This document shows, piece by piece, positions 38,611 through 45,866 of a stretch of DNA of 64,000 nt. The notes below the pieces were generated by a model. It did not search any database, was not told the origin of the DNA, and saw only the letters and a program-made list of their open reading frames with translations. Location: positions 1-64,000 of the forward strand of contig LQXN01000053.1 of assembly GCA_001648575.1 (NCBI GenBank), in the 5' to 3' direction. The DNA is from Sutcliffiella horikoshii DSM 8719 (GTDB lineage Bacteria > Bacillota > Bacilli > Bacillales > Bacillaceae_I). The position numbers and the translations under genes are program-made. Numbering within the stretch: position 1 is the stretch's first letter; every line of letters starts with the position of its first letter.

Positions 38611-39549
38611 ATGACAATGAGGCGTAAAAAAGTATCTGTAATCGGTGGAGGATTCACCGGAGCAACAACAGCATTCCTACTCGCACAAAAGGAACTCGCA
38701 GACGTTGTTCTAGTAGACATCCCACAAATGGAAAACCCTACTAAAGGTAAAGCTTTAGACATGTTAGAAGCAGGTCCTGTCCAAGGATTTGATGCAAACA
38801 TAACCGGTACATCCAACTATGAAGATACTGCTAATTCCGATATCGTCGTCATCACAGCAGGTATCGCCAGAAAGCCTGGCATGAGCCGTGACGATCTTGT
38901 AACCACAAACCAGAACATCATGAAAAGCGTGACAAGGGAAATTGTGAAGCATTCCCCAGATTGCTATATCATCGTGCTGACAAATCCGGTAGATGCGATG
39001 ACGTACACCGTATTCAAAGAGTCCGGTTTCCCTAAAAATCGGGTAATTGGCCAGTCCGGTGTCCTTGATACAGCACGTTTCCGTACATTTGTGTCCCAAG
39101 AACTTAACCTTTCCGTCAAGGATGTTACAGGATTCGTCCTAGGAGGCCATGGAGATGACATGGTTCCACTTGTTCGCTATTCCTATGCTGGTGGTATTCC
39201 ACTAGAGACATTGCTTCCAAAAGATCGTCTGGATGCAATTGTGGAAAGAACCAGAAAAGGTGGCGGGGAAATCGTCAACCTTTTGGGTAACGGTAGTGCC
39301 TATTATGCCCCTGCAGCGTCCATGGTGGAAATGGTAGAGGCGATCCTAAAAGACCAACGCCGTATCCTTCCTTCCATCGCATACCTGGAAGGTGAATATG
39401 GACATGGGGGAATCTACCTTGGTGTTCCAACCATTCTTGGTGCAGGTGGAATCGAGAAGATAATCGAATTAGAATTGACAGAGGAAGAAAAAGCTGCTCT
39501 TTCCAAATCCGTCGAATCCGTCAAAAATGTCATGAATGTCCTATCCTGA
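38611..39549 (+). CDS. mdh: Malate dehydrogenase
   Basis: This enzyme oxidises malate to oxaloacetate with NAD. The 312-residue protein of the LDH-like type has the Rossmann motif [19 protein letters not shown], the NAD-specific Asp in VVLVDIPQ, the active-site loop [16 protein letters not shown] and the catalytic His in [20 protein letters not shown] is 8 bases before the ATG at 38611. It is separated from icd by a terminator and repeat E, and from its own terminator by repeat F. Confidence 0.97.
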   Translation: MTMRRKKVSVIGGGFTGATTAFLLAQKELADVVLVDIPQMENPTKGKALDMLEAGPVQGFDANITGTSNYEDTANSDIVVITAGIARKPGMSRDDLVTTNQNIMKSVTREIVKHSPDCYIIVLTNPVDAMTYTVFKESGFPKNRVIGQSGVLDTARFRTFVSQELNLSVKDVTGFVLGGHGDDMVPLVRYSYAGGIPLETLLPKDRLDAIVERTRKGGGEIVNLLGNGSAYYAPAASMVEMVEAILKDQRRILPSIAYLEGEYGHGGIYLGVPTILGAGGIEKIIELELTEEEKAALSKSVESVKNVMNVLS

Positions 39550-39582
39550 AATCATTAAGAGGACGTAAGTAATATTAAGAAT

Positions 39583-39722
39583 TTCTAGCTGTTGATAGGA
39601 GCACAGGGCGAAGACTCCTAAGGGAGATAGCGGTAGATTGAGACCCCTGAAGCGTTGTGAGGAGGCTCAAGCACCGCCACTAGGAAAGCGAAGCCCGGTG
39701 CGGAAATCAACAGCGGTGTATA
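39583..39722 (+). repeat. Dispersed palindromic repeat, type 2 (copy F)
   Basis: The ends are TCTAGCTGTTGATAGGAGCA and GGAAATCAACAGCGGTGTA. Inside are GACTCCTAAGGGAGATAGCGG, TGAGACCCC, GAGGAGGCTCAAGCACCGCC and AGGAAAGCGAAGC. It lies between the mdh stop codon and the mdh terminator. Confidence 0.88.
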
Positions 39723-39741
39723 ACAGAAGAATATAACTAAT

Positions 39742-39768
39742 TCGGGGAATTCTTTCCCCGATTTTTTA
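39742..39768 (+). terminator. Intrinsic terminator of mdh
   Basis: A hairpin CGGGGAA / TTCCCCG is followed by ATTTTTT. Confidence 0.88.
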
Positions 39769-39777
39769 ACACACTAT

Positions 39778-39791
39778 TGTAAACGTTTACA
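39778..39791 (+). promoter_or_regulatory. Perfect cre (CcpA) site before the MaoC-like gene
   Basis: TGTAAACGTTTACA is a perfect palindrome and matches the cre consensus TGWAANCGNTNWCA at all 14 positions. It lies 44 bases upstream of the ATG at 39836 and just after the mdh terminator. The location suggests catabolite repression of the next gene. Confidence 0.8.
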
Positions 39792-39835
39792 AAAGAAGCA
39801 AAGGGTATTTTCCAACATCATCAGGGGGTGGCTAT

Positions 39836-40312
39836 ATGTTACTTGGTAAAAAGAGAAAGCTTGGAAGAAAACTAGCAGAAATCCAAGTGGGAGAAAAGCT
39901 GGAGTTAACCGAAAAAATAGAAGATAAAGACCTACTACTTTATCTTGGACTGACAAATGACGCAAATCCATTATATATACAACACGATTACGCGTCACAA
40001 ACACCTTTCAAAAAACCGATTGTTCCTAGCATAATGCTGACTGGAATCATTACGTCTGCAGTTTCCAAATACTTACCTGGTCCAGGAAGCCATGTGGTCA
40101 GTCAAGATATTTCTTTCCCAAAGCCAGTCTATCATTACGGAACCATCCAATTCCTTTTTGAAGTGGTGGAGGTCAATGAGAAAGATCACAGCATCGTAAT
40201 GAGTGTCCATGGAACCAATGAAGATAACCATACAGTGGCAAAAGGATCTATTACAGTCTGCCCACCCCATCGCCTTGAGCCGATGGAAAGCAGTGCAATG
40301 GAAAACTTTTAA
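39836..40312 (+). CDS. MaoC-like (hotdog) dehydratase/hydratase
   Basis: The 158-residue protein has the MaoC-like hotdog fold. The hydratase-type segment LTNDANPLYIQHDYASQTPFKKPIVPSIML carries the Asp (D/N-x-NPLH-like) and the general position of the catalytic His, here partly altered (NPLYIQHD). Family members hydrate trans-2-enoyl-CoA with R stereochemistry. The perfect upstream cre supports a role in carbon or fatty acid use that is switched off by glucose. AGGGGGTGG precedes the ATG. It lies between mdh and phoP. Its terminator is split by element C. Confidence 0.82.
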   Translation: MLLGKKRKLGRKLAEIQVGEKLELTEKIEDKDLLLYLGLTNDANPLYIQHDYASQTPFKKPIVPSIMLTGIITSAVSKYLPGPGSHVVSQDISFPKPVYHYGTIQFLFEVVEVNEKDHSIVMSVHGTNEDNHTVAKGSITVCPPHRLEPMESSAMENF

Positions 40313-40314
40313 TA

Positions 40315-40334
40315 AAAGCCTGGTTTCTAGGCTC
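40315..40334 (+). repeat. Duplicated terminator hairpin, proximal copy (flank of element C)
   Basis: AAAGCCTGGTTTCTAGGCTC lies directly after the MaoC-like stop codon. It matches 40548-40567 at 17 of 20 positions and keeps the hairpin but has no T-run. Confidence 0.8.
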
Positions 40335-40543
40335 ACAGTGTGTAGACAAATTTATTTTCGAGTAATAAATTCCCTGTTGATAGCAGTGGAAGGCGCGCAG
40401 ACTCCAGGGGGTGGAAGGGACAAGTAAGACCCCGCAGGGTTAGCCGAGGAGGCTTACGGACCGCCCGCAGGAAAGCGAAGCGCCTGCAACGGAGATCAAC
40501 TGTTCCACCAGATAACTTAACTAATTAATAGTTTGTCAACAGT
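40335..40543 (+). mobile_element. MITE-like element, complete copy C, inserted in a terminator
   Basis: About 209 bases. It begins ACAGTGTGTAGACAAA and ends GTTTGTCAACAGT, imperfect inverted ends. The interior is the G+C-rich palindromic core (CTGTTGATAGCAGTGGAAGG ... CGGAGATCAACTG). The terminator hairpin of the MaoC-like gene is present on both sides with three differences, so this copy appears older than B and D. Confidence 0.82.
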
Positions 40544-40547
40544 CTAA

Positions 40548-40571
40548 AGAGCCTAGTTTTTAGGCTCTTTT
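40548..40571 (+). terminator. Terminator of the MaoC-like gene, distal copy
   Basis: A hairpin AGAGCCTA / TAGGCTCT is followed by seven T residues. It is the downstream copy of the duplicated hairpin around element C and the one that keeps the T-run. Confidence 0.85.
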
Positions 40572-40705
40572 TTTCGTGTGTGGTTCTATTGTGATGAATA
40601 ATATTTACGTGTAAAATGGAAAAGTAATGATAGATAGATAAATATAAATAGAATTGGCATCAGGGTGGAAAAAGGGTTTTCCAAAACAGTTGGTGGAGGA
40701 AAAGA

Positions 40706-41434
40706 ATGAATAAGAAAATTCTTATAGTAGACGACGAACAATCCATTGTGACATTGTTACAGTACAACTTGCAGCAGGCAGGCTATGATGTTTCAGTTGC
40801 AATGGACGGAGAAGAAGGCCTTAATAAGGCGATGAAAAAGAATTATGACATGATTGTGCTTGATCTTATGCTACCAAAGAAAGACGGTATAGAGGTTTGC
40901 AAAGAGCTCAGACAGCATAAAATTCACACACCGATCTTGATGCTGACTGCTAAAGATGATGAATTTGATAAAGTTCTTGGCCTTGAGCTTGGCGCTGACG
41001 ATTATATGACAAAGCCGTTCAGCCCGAGAGAAGTGGTTGCGAGGGTCAAAGCGATTCTTCGAAGAATGCAACAGCAAACGACCATTAGCGAGACACCGAA
41101 GGAAGAAGAAGATACTTCTGAGACGATTAAGATCGGAGACGTGAAAATCCTTCCTGAACATTATGAAGCATATTTCCGTGAAGACCGATTGGAGCTGACT
41201 CCAAAGGAATTTGAACTTCTTGTCTATCTTTCAAGAAATAAAGGAAGAGTGTTAACGAGAGATCAATTGCTCAGTGCCGTCTGGAATTATGATTTTGCCG
41301 GGGATACACGTATTGTGGATGTCCATATCAGTCACTTGCGTGAAAAAATAGAAATAGACACGAAAAAACCTACATATATAAAAACAATCAGAGGGCTTGG
41401 GTACAAGATGGAGGAACCGAAGATACATGAATAG
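40706..41434 (+). CDS. phoP: Response regulator PhoP
   Basis: This is the phosphate-starvation response regulator. The 242-residue OmpR-family protein has a receiver domain with the acidic pair DD (9-10), phospho-acceptor Asp53 in VLDLMLPKKDG and Lys103 in MTKPFSP. The C-terminal winged helix includes LTPKEFELLVYLSRNKGRVLTRDQLL and RIVDVHISHLREKIE. It overlaps phoR by 8 bases, the standard coupling of the phoPR operon. It follows mdh and a MaoC gene; in B. subtilis phoP directly follows mdh. Confidence 0.96.
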   Translation: MNKKILIVDDEQSIVTLLQYNLQQAGYDVSVAMDGEEGLNKAMKKNYDMIVLDLMLPKKDGIEVCKELRQHKIHTPILMLTAKDDEFDKVLGLELGADDYMTKPFSPREVVARVKAILRRMQQQTTISETPKEEEDTSETIKIGDVKILPEHYEAYFREDRLELTPKEFELLVYLSRNKGRVLTRDQLLSAVWNYDFAGDTRIVDVHISHLREKIEIDTKKPTYIKTIRGLGYKMEEPKIHE

Positions 41435-43196
41435 GTTCCGTTCAAGACTCCTCTTTGCGCTCATCACATTGATTGTTGTGGTGCTTGTGTGCCTTGGTTT
41501 ATTGTTAGGTCAACTTTTTAAGACTTTTTATTTGAATACGTTCAATCAAAGGTTGGTAAAAGAAACAAATCTAGTAACGATGTTAGTGGAAGAGGAAGAA
41601 ACTATTACCACTGAACTGCAAAAGCATTTGGAGGACGTTAGTGGTACATTGACGGCTAGAATCAGTATCACTGATAAGGATGGAATCGTTCTCTTTGATA
41701 CAAATGGACCTTCTCCAACTGGAGAGGATTCACATCAGGATATCATTAAAGATACAATCCAGAATAATAAAGACAAAGACAGAATCTTTTATGAGCAGAA
41801 TAATGAGTTTTACTATTATGGAAGCTCCTTAACACGTGATGGCATACGGGATGGGTATGTCATATTAAGCACTCCGATTGATTCTTTGCAAAGGGTGAAC
41901 CAGCAAATTTGGGGCTTGCTTATCGCAAGTCTTGGCGCAGCATTTGTGGTGATATTACTGCTAGGAGTCAGGATTACCTCCCAATACACACGTCCGATTG
42001 AATCTGCGACCAAGGTAGCGATGGAGCTTGCCAAAGGAAACTACAAAGCTAGAACATTTGAAGAACATGTGGATGAAACAGGGATGCTGAGTCAATCCAT
42101 CAATATTCTTGCAAGAAACCTTCAAGATATGACGAAAGCTCAAGAGATGCAACAGGATCGCCTGCGGACCCTTATTGAAAGTATGGGAAGCGGTCTTATC
42201 TTAATTGACGGTCGTGGTTATGTCAATCTTATTAATCGGGCATATAAGGAAACTTTTGACGCGGACTCTTCCGAATACCTCTACAGGTTATACTATGAAG
42301 CGATAGAACATAAAGAGGTCGTCAGTTTGATAGAGGAGATATTCATGACAGAGGTGAACGTCCGCAAACAGCTGCTTTTGCCTCTGAAAATCGAAAGAAG
42401 GCACTTTGAGGTTTACGGGGCACCGATCATCGGCATCAATGATGAGTGGAAAGGGATTGTGCTTGTTTTCCATGACATTTCAGAATTGAAAAAGCTTGAA
42501 CAAATGCGAAAGGACTTTGTTGCAAATGTATCCCATGAGTTGAAAACTCCGATTACCTCAATCAAGGGCTTTTCCGAAACATTGCTGGACGGGGCAATGA
42601 ATGATAAGGACACATTGGAATATTTCCTTTCCATCATTCTGAAAGAAAGCGACAGGCTGCAATCCTTGATTGAAGACTTGTTAGATCTTTCCAAAATTGA
42701 AAAGCAAGGCTTCAAACTAAATCCGGAGTATTTCGAAATCAATGGCATATTAGAGGAAATCTTCGTGATTTTAAAAAGGAAGGCAAAGGAAAAGGAAATC
42801 GAGCTTCTCTTGAATCGGCCGCCAAAAGATTTGTTTTTATTTGCTGATGCTTCCAGGGTGAAACAGGTTTTCATTAATCTTATTAACAATGCCATCGCTT
42901 ATACACCGGCTGGTGGAGAAGTGAAGGTGAATGTGGAAGAGGTAGATGGAGAAATTGTGATCGTAGTTTCTGATACAGGTGTGGGGATGGAACAAGAAGA
43001 AATCCCGCGGATATTTGAACGTTTTTACAGGGTGGATAAAGCACGCAGCCGTAACTCTGGTGGAACCGGACTTGGCTTGGCCATCGTAAAGCATATAGTG
43101 GAAGCTCACCATGGCTCCATATCTGTTAAAAGTAAATTGGATAATGGAACGACGTTTACGGTAAAATTGTCTAAAGAAAACAAAGATTTACAATAG
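41427..43196 (+). CDS. phoR: Sensor histidine kinase PhoR
   Basis: This membrane kinase phosphorylates PhoP. The 589-residue protein has a membrane helix (about 5-28), an extracytoplasmic sensor loop (about 30-155), and a second helix (about 158-180). A HAMP linker, a PAS domain (about 250-345), a HisKA domain with the phospho-acceptor His in VANVSHELKTPITS, and a HATPase domain with NLINNAIAYT, DTGVGM and GGTGLGLAIVKHIVEAHHG follow. The ATG at 41427 was chosen, 10 bases after GGAGGAA. The longer frame would overlap phoP by another 30 bases. A terminator follows. Confidence 0.95.
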   Translation: MNRFRSRLLFALITLIVVVLVCLGLLLGQLFKTFYLNTFNQRLVKETNLVTMLVEEEETITTELQKHLEDVSGTLTARISITDKDGIVLFDTNGPSPTGEDSHQDIIKDTIQNNKDKDRIFYEQNNEFYYYGSSLTRDGIRDGYVILSTPIDSLQRVNQQIWGLLIASLGAAFVVILLLGVRITSQYTRPIESATKVAMELAKGNYKARTFEEHVDETGMLSQSINILARNLQDMTKAQEMQQDRLRTLIESMGSGLILIDGRGYVNLINRAYKETFDADSSEYLYRLYYEAIEHKEVVSLIEEIFMTEVNVRKQLLLPLKIERRHFEVYGAPIIGINDEWKGIVLVFHDISELKKLEQMRKDFVANVSHELKTPITSIKGFSETLLDGAMNDKDTLEYFLSIILKESDRLQSLIEDLLDLSKIEKQGFKLNPEYFEINGILEEIFVILKRKAKEKEIELLLNRPPKDLFLFADASRVKQVFINLINNAIAYTPAGGEVKVNVEEVDGEIVIVVSDTGVGMEQEEIPRIFERFYRVDKARSRNSGGTGLGLAIVKHIVEAHHGSISVKSKLDNGTTFTVKLSKENKDLQ

Positions 43197-43280
43197 CTTT
43201 ACACACCTTTCATAACACCTTAACAAAGCTTTGTTACTATAATCTATGAAAACCCCTTCATCCAAGGAGCCAATTTTTGA

Positions 43281-43317
43281 AGAGGAGAGAGCCCACCCTG
43301 CTCTCTCCTTCTTTTTG
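43281..43317 (+). terminator. Intrinsic terminator of phoPR
   Basis: A hairpin AGGAGAGAGC / GCTCTCTCCT is followed by TCTTTTTG. It lies 85 bases after the phoR stop codon. The stretch from here to the repeat at 43536 holds nothing I recognise. Confidence 0.82.
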
Positions 43318-43535
43318 TTTAATGCTCTTTTCGTAAACTTTGTTGCTTTTTCGTATGGATACATAAATCGTTATCTTTCTTACTGTCGTGCTCTTTTCCC
43401 TGCCGTAATTAAGAAATACTTACACCTTTTAGAGTATGAAAGTAGTTAAAAGTCAAATTTCCGACTTTTTACAAATAAATAGTAACAATCTTTGAGAAAA
43501 GAGCCTTGTTTAAAGATTAAGAAAGTATATATTTC

Positions 43536-43686
43536 GGTTGATTTCCGTTCCAGGCGCTTCGCTTGCCTGCGGGCGGTCCGGAAGCCTCCTGAGGGAGATA
43601 GTGCTAGGTGGTGACCCCGCAGGCTTGCCGAGGAGGCTCCCCCCTAGGAAAGCGAAGCCATTTGCGGAAATCAATAGCGGAGTATA
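43536..43686. repeat. Chimeric copy of the dispersed palindromic repeat (copy G)
   Basis: The first half (GGTTGATTTCCGTTCCAGGCGCTTCGCTTGCCTGCGGGCGGTCCGGAAGCCTCC, in parts) is type 1 in minus orientation. The second half (GAGGGAGATAGTGCTAGG...GACCCCGCAGG...AAGCGAAGCC...GGAAATCAATAGCGG) is type 2 in plus orientation. The whole can fold into one very long hairpin. It lies in the 581-base gap between phoR and hflK. Confidence 0.8.
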
Positions 43687-43777
43687 ACCCAGAAACTAAT
43701 ATACATATAAATAATGAAACCTTCCCTTTCATCATACGTATAAGTTATGGAGAACATAAAAAGGGGAGAATACAACA

Positions 43778-44746
43778 TTGATAAGTTTAAAGCGCATTTA
43801 TACGACCGTTTTTCTTGTGGTCCTTGCTGCGGTTATCGGGTCAGTTGCCTTGACATCCTGGTACACAGTGGATCAGTCCGAACAAGCAGTCATCCTGACA
43901 TTCGGAAAAGTGGAAGAAGGAATCAGTGAGCCTGGGCTGCATTTTAAGATGCCTTGGCCAATACAGGACGTAAAAAAATTATCCAAAGAGACTTTCAGTT
44001 TACAATTCGGCTATGAAGAGAAAAATGGAGAAATAGTTGAATTCACGAATGATACCAAAATGATTACAGGTGACGAAAATATCGTGTTGGCGGATATGGT
44101 TGTCATGTGGAAAATAAGCGAACCCGGAAACTACTTATTTAATACTGATGATCCGCGGGCAGTTCTGTATAATGCAACGTCGGCTTCTTTAAGGAGTATT
44201 ATCGGCAGTACGCAGATTGATGAAGCACTTACTTCAGGGAAAGCACAGATTGAAGTAGAAGTATTCGAGCTCCTCACATCTCTGATGGAAACCTATGACA
44301 TTGGTATTTCTGTAACGTCTGTCAATCTTCAAGATGTGGAATTACCAAATGCAGAAGTACGGAAAGCATTTACAGATGTAACAGATGCCCGTGAGATGGA
44401 AAACACCAAAAACAATGAAGCGAAAAGATATCAGAACCAGCGCATGAATGAAGCCGAAGGGGAAAAAGACGCCATCATTTCCAAAGCAGAAGGGGAGAAG
44501 GCGGCCAGAATTGAGCGTGCTCGAGGGGACGTAGCGAAATTCAATTCTTTATATAATGAATATGTGAACGCACCGGAATTGACAAGGAAGCGTTTGATAT
44601 TGGAAACAATGGAAGAAGTATTACCGTATGCTGAAATCTATATTATGAATGATGATGGCAATACCATGAAATACTTCCCGCTCCGAACAGAAAATCCTGC
44701 GCCAAAACCACCAGCGAACCCGGAAGGAAGTGGGAACAATGAGTGA
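43778..44746 (+). CDS. hflK: HflK-like SPFH/band-7 membrane protein
   Basis: This is the first subunit of a membrane-associated HflKC complex, which in other bacteria surrounds and modulates the FtsH protease. The 322-residue protein has a membrane helix near 8-28, then the SPFH domain (VDQSEQAVILTFGKVEEGISEPGLHFKMPWPIQDV), a coiled coil of Glu/Ala/Lys-rich sequence (about 205-255), and a proline-rich tail. The start is a TTG at 43778 after GGGGAG. It overlaps hflC by 8 bases. B. subtilis has no clear hflKC at this position. Confidence 0.88.
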   Translation: MISLKRIYTTVFLVVLAAVIGSVALTSWYTVDQSEQAVILTFGKVEEGISEPGLHFKMPWPIQDVKKLSKETFSLQFGYEEKNGEIVEFTNDTKMITGDENIVLADMVVMWKISEPGNYLFNTDDPRAVLYNATSASLRSIIGSTQIDEALTSGKAQIEVEVFELLTSLMETYDIGISVTSVNLQDVELPNAEVRKAFTDVTDAREMENTKNNEAKRYQNQRMNEAEGEKDAIISKAEGEKAARIERARGDVAKFNSLYNEYVNAPELTRKRLILETMEEVLPYAEIYIMNDDGNTMKYFPLRTENPAPKPPANPEGSGNNE

Positions 44747-45671
44747 TCAAAACATCATCAACCTTGAAAAGAAAAAACCTGATGTGCAATGGAAGACCAT
44801 TATACGTGGTGGATTATTTGGAGTAATAGTCCTTGTGATCCTGGGGGTTATCCTTGCCAATGTATTTGTTGTTAAAGAAGGAGAGTATAAGGTAGTAAGG
44901 CAGTTTGGGGAAGTAGTCAAAATCGTTGATGAGCCTGGATTGAATATCAAAACACCATTTATCCAATCAGTGACGACAGTCCCAAAATATCAGATGCTAT
45001 ATGATGAAGCAAGTGCAGAGATAAACACCCGCGACAAAAAGCGGATGCTAATTGATAACTATGTGGTTTGGCGTGTGGAAGATCCTCAACTGATGATCAG
45101 CAACCTTGCAAATCTTGTGAATGCGGAAACAAAGATGTCTGAATTTGTGTTTTCGGTAGTCAGAACAGAGCTTGGTCAATTGAACTATGATGATATCATC
45201 AATGATGAAAAATCTTCTAGAGGAAGTTTGAACGATCGAGTCACGGAAAGAGTGAACCAACTGCTAGCAAAAGATAATTATGGGATCATTGTGACAGATG
45301 TACGTATGAGAAGAACCGATTTGCCTCCTGAAAATGAAGAGGCTGTATTCACACGAATGATTTCCGAGCGTCAATCCACAGCACAGGAATATCTTTCTCG
45401 TGGAGATGCTGACAAAAATAGAATCATGGCCAATACCGACCGTGAAGTAAGGGAGATCCTTGCAAAGGCAGATGCCGATGCTGATACGATTCGTGGGCAA
45501 GGTGAAGGGGAAGCGGCAAAGATTTATAACGATACATTCTCCAAAGATGCAGAATTCTATGAGCTTTACCGTACACTCGAATCCTATAAAAAGACGATCG
45601 ATGGAGAAACCGTCATCGTCCTTCCATCTGACTCCCCATACGCTAAACTGCTGATGGGTGGAATGGAATAA
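44739..45671 (+). CDS. hflC: HflC-like SPFH/band-7 membrane protein
   Basis: This is the partner of the preceding HflK. The 310-residue protein has a membrane helix near 23-45, an SPFH domain (VVKEGEYKVVRQFGEVVKIVDEPGLNIKTPF), the NYVVWRVEDPQ segment, a coiled-coil helix (TDREVREILAKADADADTIRGQGEGEAAKIY) and a C-terminal VLPSDSPYAKLL segment that is usual for HflC. The ATG at 44739 was chosen because it is preceded by GGAAGTGGG; a GTG nine bases earlier is less likely. The overlap with hflK indicates coupled translation. Confidence 0.9.
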   Translation: MSDQNIINLEKKKPDVQWKTIIRGGLFGVIVLVILGVILANVFVVKEGEYKVVRQFGEVVKIVDEPGLNIKTPFIQSVTTVPKYQMLYDEASAEINTRDKKRMLIDNYVVWRVEDPQLMISNLANLVNAETKMSEFVFSVVRTELGQLNYDDIINDEKSSRGSLNDRVTERVNQLLAKDNYGIIVTDVRMRRTDLPPENEEAVFTRMISERQSTAQEYLSRGDADKNRIMANTDREVREILAKADADADTIRGQGEGEAAKIYNDTFSKDAEFYELYRTLESYKKTIDGETVIVLPSDSPYAKLLMGGME

Positions 45672-45756
45672 AAAGAGTAAAGTTTTAATGTAATAAGATG
45701 AGTGCCGCAGAGGAAGCAACGGCCAAACTTTAGATTAAAGCTCCACTCATAACAAC

Positions 45757-45819
45757 AAAGCCACAATTTTTGTTTCTATTCCTATCCATGATAGAATAGA
45801 AGTAGAATTGTGGCTTTTT
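45757..45819 (+). terminator. Hairpin terminator after hflKC
   Basis: AAAGCCACAATT (45757-45768) pairs with AATTGTGGCTTT (45806-45817), followed by TT and C. The loop is long (about 37 bases) and contains its own small inverted repeat. Confidence 0.7.
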
Positions 45820-45866
45820 CACATAAATTTTATACATAAGAAAAAAGGAACAAAGGAGGAGTTAAC

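Noticed and set aside
43246-43449. Open frame of 67 codons after phoR
   Set aside because: It starts inside the region before the phoPR terminator and runs through its hairpin; no ribosome-binding site and no protein-like composition.
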